Source: Bacillota bacterium
GTDB lineage: Bacteria; Bacillota; Clostridia; Clostridiales; Clostridiaceae
DNA length: 27,957 nucleotides
NCBI GenBank assembly: GCA_023435985.1
Contig: JAEZKY010000026.1
Location: forward strand, 1 to 27,957
Direction of reading: 5' to 3'
In this document: piece after piece, positions 22,632 to 27,957 of the stretch
How positions within the stretch are numbered: position 1 is the first letter of the stretch
Layout of the letters: each line of letters opens with the position of its first letter
The notes under the pieces: model-generated
Database searches by the model: none
Told to the model about the DNA's origin: nothing
What the model saw: only the letters and a program-made list of their open reading frames with translations
Position numbers and translations under genes: made by a program

Positions 22632-25142
22632 CTATTCATCTCCCATGCCAATTAAATCAAACTTTTCACAGGAAACTATAATATCAAACTCTTTTTTAGA
22701 TGGTTTCTTACATTTTATTAAAACTGTTCTATCTGATAACTCATAGTACCATCCTTGTTCTGCTTTTTCAAAGGATGTCTTATTAAGAAAACGTGGTACT
22801 TTCTCGTTATCAACAGAAACCCAATATGCGCCTTTCTCTTTACTTACTAACTTAATTGTAAGATCAGATATTTCACTTTCATAACTTCCTGTTGTTTTGA
22901 AGGAAATTTTCTTACGTGCTCCGCCACTTACATTAATGTCTGTATTTTCATACATACCATTTTCAAAATCATTACTTATACCATCATCCTCATAGAAATT
23001 AAAACTTCTTTCTGCTTCTCCACCGATTAAAATATCTAATTTCTTCATTTTATCAGTAGTTATATGCTTTACTTCCTCATTTGTTATGAAGATTCCATCT
23101 CCTCTTAGGAACATTGGAATACTACTAATGGTAACTGGAATTTCAATCACTTGTCCGCCTTTATATGCAGTCATATTGTTATTCATATCGTACCATGTGC
23201 AGCCCTCTGGCAAGTAAAGTTTTCTTGACCTTGCTTCTTTTTCCAATACATTTGCAACTAGAACTGATGGTCCAAACATAAATGTCATATATTGATCATC
23301 ATAGCAGCTAACATCATCCTGAAATTCCATAAATAGTGGACGCATTATTGATTTACCGGTAGTATGAGCTTCATACATTAAAGAATATAAATATGGCAAC
23401 ATTCTATAACGCTGCTCATACGCATTACGTACGAATTCATTATTTTCTTCATACATCCATGGCTGAGTAACAGTATTATCATTATTGGCTGAATTAATAC
23501 AGAATCTTGGCTGGAATATACCATTTTGTATCCATCTTAAAAGTAATTCGCCTTCTGGAGCACCTCCAGCAAACCCTCCAATATCGCAGCCTGTATTAGC
23601 AACTCCTGATAATCCCATTCCAATAATAGTTGCTATATTAAATTTTAATGTACGCCAATCTGTAAGATTATCTCCAGCCCATGTTTGCGCATATCTTTGA
23701 ATTCCTGCAAATCCAGCACGGTTTATAATATATGGACGTTTATTTGGATAAAGTTCATTAACAGCCTGCTTTCCTACATAGGCCATCATATTTGAGTGAA
23801 TAATTTTAAGTTCAGCCATGGTACCTGGTTTTCCATCAAAATCACATAATGCATTACGATCCTCTATCCCATCATACTCACAGTTATCATTCCAAACAGT
23901 TATTGTTCCTTTACTTAAAATATTTTCTTTAAGCAGCTTCTTCCAAGTGTCCCTTCCAGAAGGCTTTGTAAAATCTACAAATCTTCCAGTACCACCCCAC
24001 CAGCGGCCATAATAATCTCCCTCACCATCTGGATTTTTAATAAACACATCATTTTCTTCAAATTCTTTTTTATATGGATGCTTTGTTAAAATACCTGGTT
24101 TTAGATTAGGTATCACGTTAAGCCCCATTTCATTCATTTTTTCAAAAAACTCATCAGGATTTGGAAAGCGCTTTTTATTCCAATTGAATATATACCTTAA
24201 GTTATCTTCTTCTCCAGAAGAATAACCAGATGCCAATTTGAAATTATCTATATACATTTTTTCATCAAAATGCTTTTTAATTACCTCATATATTTCCTTA
24301 TCACAGTCTTTCTCAAGTTCAGCATAATACATAGTGGAAGCTGTATATCCTAAGCTTTGTTTTGGAGGCATTGCCTGTTTTCCTGTAAGCTTTGTGTAAT
24401 TATCTAAGACCGTTTCAACTTTTGGTCCATTTATGAAGAATAAATCAATATCTCCTCCATCAGCCTGATAATAACTATAACGAGGCCAATACCCACTAAT
24501 TTCATTTCCCATATCAAATACTGAATCATGTGAATTATGATAAAATATTCCTAATGCATGACGATTATTATTATTTAATCTAATATAAAATGGAATATGT
24601 TTATATAATGGATCACCATATTCAGGATCATGTCCAATTGCATCCTTAGGTGACATGCGCATTCTTCTTCCCAATTTATCTAATTGTCCTGTTTTTTCTC
24701 CAAATCCATAGAAATGATCATTTTGAAGATCAATTTCGTTATAATGAGAAATTCTTCCGAGCTGATCACACTCAAAAGCCCTATCTTGAAGATCACTATA
24801 TATCTTTTCTCCATTTAATTTATATATTGAAAAATATAATGGTGCTTTAGACATTACAATCTTCAAGGTTTTAGTGAAAAATATGATTTCTTTTTCTGTT
24901 TCTTCAAAAGGAATATCTAATGCTTCTATTCTCTTACGCTCTCCTTTAAATAAGGAATCTAATCTGTCTTCCCATGCAGTTGTTACTAATGCATAAGATG
25001 CTTCCTCCCATTTTTTATCAAAAGATACTCTAACACGTACAATGTCATCTGATATAAAAATTATTTTTATATCAGCTGTATCGCCTTTTACTAAATAACC
25101 ATTCTGAATTTTTTCCATAGATGAAAACTGTTTCAGTAACAT
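22632..25142 (-). CDS. GH31 alpha-glycosidase (first copy)
   Basis: An 836-residue GH31 enzyme with the same architecture as its neighbour. The nucleophile is D419 in 'T-V-W-N-D-N-C-E' and the acid/base D491 in 'T-W-A-G-D-N-L-T-D-W'. It also has 'N-R-A-G-F-A-G-I-Q-R-Y' and 'N-T-G-C-D-I-G-G-F'. The residue before the nucleophile and the one before the glutamate differ from its paralogue (N and C in place of D and N), which may tune specificity. No signal peptide is seen. GGGGG precedes the ATG. It lies 37 bp after the transporter gene and is probably co-transcribed with it. GPH transporter plus GH31 recalls the E. coli yicJ-yicI (alpha-xylosidase) pair, but this is only an analogy. Confidence 0.9.
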   Translation of the reverse strand: MLLKQFSSMEKIQNGYLVKGDTADIKIIFISDDIVRVRVSFDKKWEEASYALVTTAWEDRLDSLFKGERKRIEALDIPFEETEKEIIFFTKTLKIVMSKAPLYFSIYKLNGEKIYSDLQDRAFECDQLGRISHYNEIDLQNDHFYGFGEKTGQLDKLGRRMRMSPKDAIGHDPEYGDPLYKHIPFYIRLNNNNRHALGIFYHNSHDSVFDMGNEISGYWPRYSYYQADGGDIDLFFINGPKVETVLDNYTKLTGKQAMPPKQSLGYTASTMYYAELEKDCDKEIYEVIKKHFDEKMYIDNFKLASGYSSGEEDNLRYIFNWNKKRFPNPDEFFEKMNEMGLNVIPNLKPGILTKHPYKKEFEENDVFIKNPDGEGDYYGRWWGGTGRFVDFTKPSGRDTWKKLLKENILSKGTITVWNDNCEYDGIEDRNALCDFDGKPGTMAELKIIHSNMMAYVGKQAVNELYPNKRPYIINRAGFAGIQRYAQTWAGDNLTDWRTLKFNIATIIGMGLSGVANTGCDIGGFAGGAPEGELLLRWIQNGIFQPRFCINSANNDNTVTQPWMYEENNEFVRNAYEQRYRMLPYLYSLMYEAHTTGKSIMRPLFMEFQDDVSCYDDQYMTFMFGPSVLVANVLEKEARSRKLYLPEGCTWYDMNNNMTAYKGGQVIEIPVTISSIPMFLRGDGIFITNEEVKHITTDKMKKLDILIGGEAERSFNFYEDDGISNDFENGMYENTDINVSGGARKKISFKTTGSYESEISDLTIKLVSKEKGAYWVSVDNEKVPRFLNKTSFEKAEQGWYYELSDRTVLIKCKKPSKKEFDIIVSCEKFDLIGMGDE

Positions 25143-25179
25143 ATGAATTCCCCCTATAATTTTTGTATTTTTATTTAAG

Positions 25180-26709
25180 TTATGAATTAGCCTTTATTAG
25201 ATTATCTGACATAATGTCTTCTTTCCAGACCTCTTCATATTTATAACCTGTAAGATTTTCAACAACTTCTTTTGTTTTAAAGTCAACATCATCTTTAGAG
25301 CCACCATTTTTTAAACGTTCAACTTCGTCTATCAATATTTGGTGAGTTTCTTTATTAAGTTTAAAAGTAAATGCAAGGATTAAAGATAATACAAGCAGAC
25401 CTACGCCTCCAATAAGCAAAACATATCCAATAATCTGTACTGTTTGAGGCGATTGAACATCCTGCCCTTTAACAAATCCTCCTTCTTGTAACACAACACC
25501 AATTAAAAATGTAGCAAGTGCTACTGTGCTTTTTCTAGTGAAAGTCATAACTGCTGCAAAAAGTCCTTCTCTTCTTTTCATTGAAACAATCTCATCTACG
25601 TCAGGAATAAATGGGAACACTGTCCAAGGAGTTAAAACTGCCAAAGATCTAAATGCGAAATAAACTATAGAAATTACAAGTAAGATAGCAGTTTTAGCTT
25701 CAGGATTAACTACATAAACACCATAATATGCTAACATACTTAATATCATAAACGTATAAGTAATCTTGTATAATTTAGTAGGGCCAAGTTTTAAAAATAA
25801 AACTCCTCCTATAATAGTTCCTGGTATACCAATAATACTAAATGAAAGCAAATATGCTCCAAAAGATGATGAAATCTTTAAATTATACACACAAAAAAAT
25901 AGAAATACAGCATTAAATATATCACCAGCGGTGAAGGATAATAAGTAAAGTCCTAAGTGTTTTCTAAAACTTTTAAGCTTAAATGTAGATCCATATTCAA
26001 CAAGTACTTTTAAATATTCACTAAAGCTTTTATGCTGTTTAGACTTAGATAACTCTATTAATTCTTGTTCCATGGCTGGTGTAATTTCTCTTTCCCAAGT
26101 CACTTTGTATGTTATAAGTATACAAACTGCATATAATATTGCAAAAAACAATCCATTATAGAAATATGCATATGGATTTTTTTGACCAAAATGTCCAATT
26201 AATTGAGCTGGAACAAAAGTTCCTAAGAACTGACCTGAAGAAGAAATAACTAACCTGCAAGTTGAAATTTTTGTTCTATCAGAATAATTAGTTGTCATTT
26301 CAGTTGGTAGTGTCTCCCATGGAATTAATACCATAGCCGCAACTATTTCAAATAATAAATAACAGCTTAAATAAAACCAATATCCCATTCCTATTGTCCA
26401 TATTAATACGTAAATTGCCATTAAAGGCGCTCCAATTAATAAGAAAAAACGTCGTCTTCCAAACTTCTTTCCAAGTTTAGTTTTATAAAAATTATCTGAT
26501 AAACTTCCTATAAACAAGCTGGCAACGGCATCTACAAAACGCGCGATTGCAACAATAGAAGCACCTTCTATAGGTGTAAGTCCACAAAAAGTTGTATAAA
26601 AGAACAATAAGAACGCTCCAATAATTGTAAAGGCACCACCGCCCATTAAATCTACTAATCCATAACCTATACATGTAGGTAATGTAATTTTTTTATCTAT
26701 TTTAGACAT
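25180..26709 (-). CDS. GPH-family glycoside:cation symporter (MFS)
   Basis: A 509-residue membrane protein with about 12 predicted helices and a soluble tail of some 60 residues. The N-terminus 'G-Y-G-L-V-D-L-M-G-G-G-A-F' and 'D-A-V-A-S-L-F-I-G-S-L-S-D' (about 49-61), then 'K-L-G-K-K-F-G-R-R-R-F-F-L-L-I-G' and 'P-W-E-T-L-P-T-E-M', are typical of the glycoside-pentoside-hexuronide family (MelB/YicJ/XynP). These import sugars with Na+ or H+. It is first in the operon and would bring in the oligosaccharide that the two GH31 enzymes cleave. AGAGGT precedes the ATG. No PTS-type domain is present on the tail. Confidence 0.92.
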   Translation of the reverse strand: MSKIDKKITLPTCIGYGLVDLMGGGAFTIIGAFLLFFYTTFCGLTPIEGASIVAIARFVDAVASLFIGSLSDNFYKTKLGKKFGRRRFFLLIGAPLMAIYVLIWTIGMGYWFYLSCYLLFEIVAAMVLIPWETLPTEMTTNYSDRTKISTCRLVISSSGQFLGTFVPAQLIGHFGQKNPYAYFYNGLFFAILYAVCILITYKVTWEREITPAMEQELIELSKSKQHKSFSEYLKVLVEYGSTFKLKSFRKHLGLYLLSFTAGDIFNAVFLFFCVYNLKISSSFGAYLLSFSIIGIPGTIIGGVLFLKLGPTKLYKITYTFMILSMLAYYGVYVVNPEAKTAILLVISIVYFAFRSLAVLTPWTVFPFIPDVDEIVSMKRREGLFAAVMTFTRKSTVALATFLIGVVLQEGGFVKGQDVQSPQTVQIIGYVLLIGGVGLLVLSLILAFTFKLNKETHQILIDEVERLKNGGSKDDVDFKTKEVVENLTGYKYEEVWKEDIMSDNLIKANS

Positions 26710-26727
26710 ACAATCTACCTCTTTCTT

Positions 26728-26742
26728 TGTATAACGTTTTCT
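26728..26742 (-). promoter_or_regulatory. Possible cre site before the sugar operon
   Basis: On the minus strand AGAAAACGTTATACA matches the core of the CcpA consensus (11 of 14 positions by eye), about 20-33 bp before the transporter start. The setting (sugar uptake operon) is right but the match is imperfect. Confidence 0.35.
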
Positions 26743-26824
26743 TTTATCTGTTTACACTGATCTTTGTATATTTTAATTTTTCTTGCTTAATCTCGATCTC
26801 AAGTTCTGATACTTTTTTAAAAAT

Positions 26825-26852
26825 ATTGTTAGTTCACGTACGATTGTTAGTT
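26825..26852. repeat. Direct repeat ATTGTTAGTT x2
   Basis: ATTGTTAGTT at 26825-26834 is repeated exactly at 26843-26852, with CACGTACG between (period 18). The second copy contains the -35 box of a plus-strand promoter. It may be a regulator site for the divergent transporter operon. Confidence 0.55.
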
Positions 26853-26872
26853 AATGTAATTTGTGTTATAAT
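26844..26872 (+). promoter_or_regulatory. Strong plus-strand promoter without a downstream gene
   Basis: TTGTTA (26844-26849) and a perfect TATAAT (26867-26872) are separated by 17 bp. The predicted start is near 26879 and the only downstream element is the hairpin at 26893-26966. Confidence 0.65.
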
Positions 26873-26878
26873 ATATTT

Positions 26879-26966
26879 CTTAATAATTTTCTAAACATTT
26901 TTATCATTCCTTGTTTATATTATTTGGCAGAATATAATAAACAGGAATGATAGGAATGTTTTTTTA
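26879..26966 (+). ncRNA. Candidate small RNA consisting of one long hairpin
   Basis: From the predicted start near 26879, the transcript would run through AAACATT (26893-26899) paired with AATGTTT (26955-26961), ATCATTCCT (26903-26911) with AGGAATGAT (26943-26951) and GTTTA (26913-26917) with TAAAC (26938-26942). That makes about 25 pairs with one bulge, then a T-run (to 26965). No open frame is present. It may be a small RNA, or only a terminator for stray plus-strand transcription. No match to a named RNA family is claimed. Confidence 0.45.
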
Positions 26967-27083
26967 TTGCATAAGTTTCACAAGCACATAACAAGTATAA
27001 ATTTCATGCTCTAATAAGCCTCACCTCCTCAAATTAAAGATCTATTCTAACAACTGAAATTCTGTTTATACTAACTTGATTCA
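26967..27083. other. Spacer downstream of the GntR gene
   Basis: No gene, repeat or clear terminator for the minus-strand GntR gene was recognised here. The long hairpin at 26893-26966 might serve, but it lacks a T-run in that direction. Confidence 0.4.
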
Positions 27084-27755
27084 TTATTTAAAATAGCTTG
27101 GATAACTTTCTTTTACCTTCTCTTTATCGAAAATAACCATGTTTAAATGTTCTTTCATATATTCTTCAGCCCTTTCTGGATCTTTGTTTCTTATAGCATA
27201 AAAAATCTCTTTATGTTGATTAAAAATATTATTCCAGCTTGAATTAGCTGTTAATCTAAGCATACGAATTCTTTGAAATTCCGTACTTACGTCATTAATG
27301 CTGCTCCATATTCTTTTTTTATCGCTTCCCTCGAAAATTATCTCATGAAATTCTTCATCTGCTTCAAACAATTTTTTATTATCATGATTTTTTATATATA
27401 TTTGCTGAAGCTTTAAATTCATTTCTAAAGCCAATAAATTTTCCTTTGAAAATTCTTTGCAGGCTTCTTTTACTACTGCTCTCTCTAAATGTTCACGTAG
27501 AAATCTGCCATCTTCCACAGCAGATAAATCAATTAAAGAAACAATTGTACCTCTTTGTGGATAAACATTTACTAAGCCTTCTTGTGCTAAACGAACAAGT
27601 GCTTCTCTAACTGGAGTTCTACTTACACTATATTTCTCTGAAAGTTCTTTTTCAGAAATACTAGTACCAGGCTCAATATATAAATTAACGATCTCGTATC
27701 TAAGCTTATAGTATATAGTTTTACTTGTAGAGTTTTTACTTACCTTAAAAGTCAT
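27084..27755 (-). CDS. GntR-family regulator with FCD domain
   Basis: A 223-residue regulator from the ATG at 27755. A longer frame reaches an ATG at 27809, but GGAGAG lies 9 nt before 27755 and a palindromic operator covers the extended part, so the shorter start is chosen. The N-terminal winged helix (about 10-75: 'E-K-E-L-S-E-K-Y-S-V-S-R-T-P-V-R-E-A-L-V-R-L') is GntR. The C-terminal all-helical FCD domain carries 'D-E-E-F-H' for metal binding. FCD regulators answer to organic acids or sugar acids. It is on the same strand upstream of the transporter-GH31 operon, separated by 374 bp, so control of that operon is possible but its palindrome is not repeated there. Confidence 0.87.
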   Translation of the reverse strand: MTFKVSKNSTSKTIYYKLRYEIVNLYIEPGTSISEKELSEKYSVSRTPVREALVRLAQEGLVNVYPQRGTIVSLIDLSAVEDGRFLREHLERAVVKEACKEFSKENLLALEMNLKLQQIYIKNHDNKKLFEADEEFHEIIFEGSDKKRIWSSINDVSTEFQRIRMLRLTANSSWNNIFNQHKEIFYAIRNKDPERAEEYMKEHLNMVIFDKEKVKESYPSYFK

Positions 27756-27783
27756 ATTTATATTCTCTCCTATTAATGTTTTA

Positions 27784-27801
27784 TACCATACTTGTATGGT
27801 A
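27784..27801. promoter_or_regulatory. Palindromic operator before the GntR gene
   Basis: TACCATAC-TT-GTATGGTA is a perfect 18-bp palindrome, 29 bp before the chosen start and immediately before a TATAAA -10-like box on the minus strand. Its position suits autorepression by the GntR protein. Confidence 0.72.
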
Positions 27802-27825
27802 ATCATCATATTGTTACATTTTCAG

Positions 27826-27840
27826 ATAATCGTTTACAAG
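27826..27840 (-). promoter_or_regulatory. cre-like site upstream of GntR
   Basis: On the minus strand TTGTAAACGATTATC has the conserved left half TGTAAACG of CcpA sites and a weaker right half. This is a low-confidence call. Confidence 0.3.
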
Positions 27841-27957
27841 AGCTATCCACCAAATGTATTATATCCTGATGCACTTTTTATAATTAACTACTATTCCTAT
27901 GCAGTTCTAAGATATATAACTTCAATAGATTATACAGAAAATAGCTGTCTATAGTCT

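Noticed and set aside
1..27957. CRISPR array, tRNA/rRNA genes, insertion sequence or prophage
   Set aside because: No regularly spaced repeats, clover-leaf or rRNA-like segments, transposase, integrase or phage genes were seen in either strand.

Overview
The window is AT-rich, densely coded DNA whose gene content fits a strictly anaerobic Clostridium of the saccharolytic, solventogenic type. The evidence is an oxygen-sensitive 4-hydroxybutyryl-CoA dehydratase, an iron-sulfur L-cysteine desulfidase, sigma-54 control, GGAGG ribosome sites and frequent TTG/GTG starts. This assignment is an inference from gene families, not from a marker gene. No rRNA, tRNA, CRISPR array or complete mobile element was seen.

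Layout. (1) 1-1760, plus strand: a LytTR regulator overlapping a DUF3021 membrane protein, then a DUF6622-like membrane protein, each unit closed by a hairpin terminator. (2) 1915-3087, minus: a short-chain dehydrogenase and its MerR regulator, behind a promoter with a 19-bp spacer and a perfect 20-bp palindrome. (3) 3369-4925, plus: an Rrf2 regulator and a flavodoxin/2x[4Fe-4S] protein. Their two separate promoters carry the same operator (CAACTA-N15-TAGTTG). (4) 4926-5265: an intergenic cluster of AT-rich direct and inverted repeats. (5) 5266-9446, minus: abfD, a NifU-type scaffold, a small Cys-rich protein, a 4-hydroxybutyrate CoA-transferase and an AHL-lactonase-like metallohydrolase, as one tight operon behind a sigma-54 promoter with three upstream activator-type repeats. 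(6) 9802-11568, minus: the probable activator, a CBS-CBS-PAS-AAA+-Fis protein. (7) 11670-15782, minus: acyl carrier protein, acyl-AMP ligase, LuxE and LuxC, translationally coupled by 4-bp overlaps, behind a second, nearly identical sigma-54 promoter. (8) 15860-16150: the remains of a PRD-type regulator. (9) 16340-18656: L-cysteine desulfidase divergent from a LysR regulator. (10) 18887-19834, minus: a monoacylglycerol-lipase-like hydrolase. (11) 20087-26709, minus: two paralogous GH31 glycosidases and a GPH sugar transporter, preceded by a possible small RNA on the plus strand and, further upstream, a GntR/FCD regulator with its own palindromic operator.

How they may work together. Block 5 would take 4-hydroxybutyrate, perhaps released from gamma-butyrolactone by the lactonase-like enzyme, to its CoA ester and then to crotonyl-CoA. 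Block 7 has the parts needed to activate a carboxylic acid, hold it on a carrier protein and reduce it to an aldehyde, but it has no luciferase, no acyl-transferase LuxD and no alcohol dehydrogenase. The activator gene lies between the two sigma-54 operons and is probably the controller of the first. Whether it also controls the second is open, because no matching upstream site was found there. The lux-type carboxylate-reduction operon and its pairing with 4-hydroxybutyrate metabolism are the most novel-looking part of the window.
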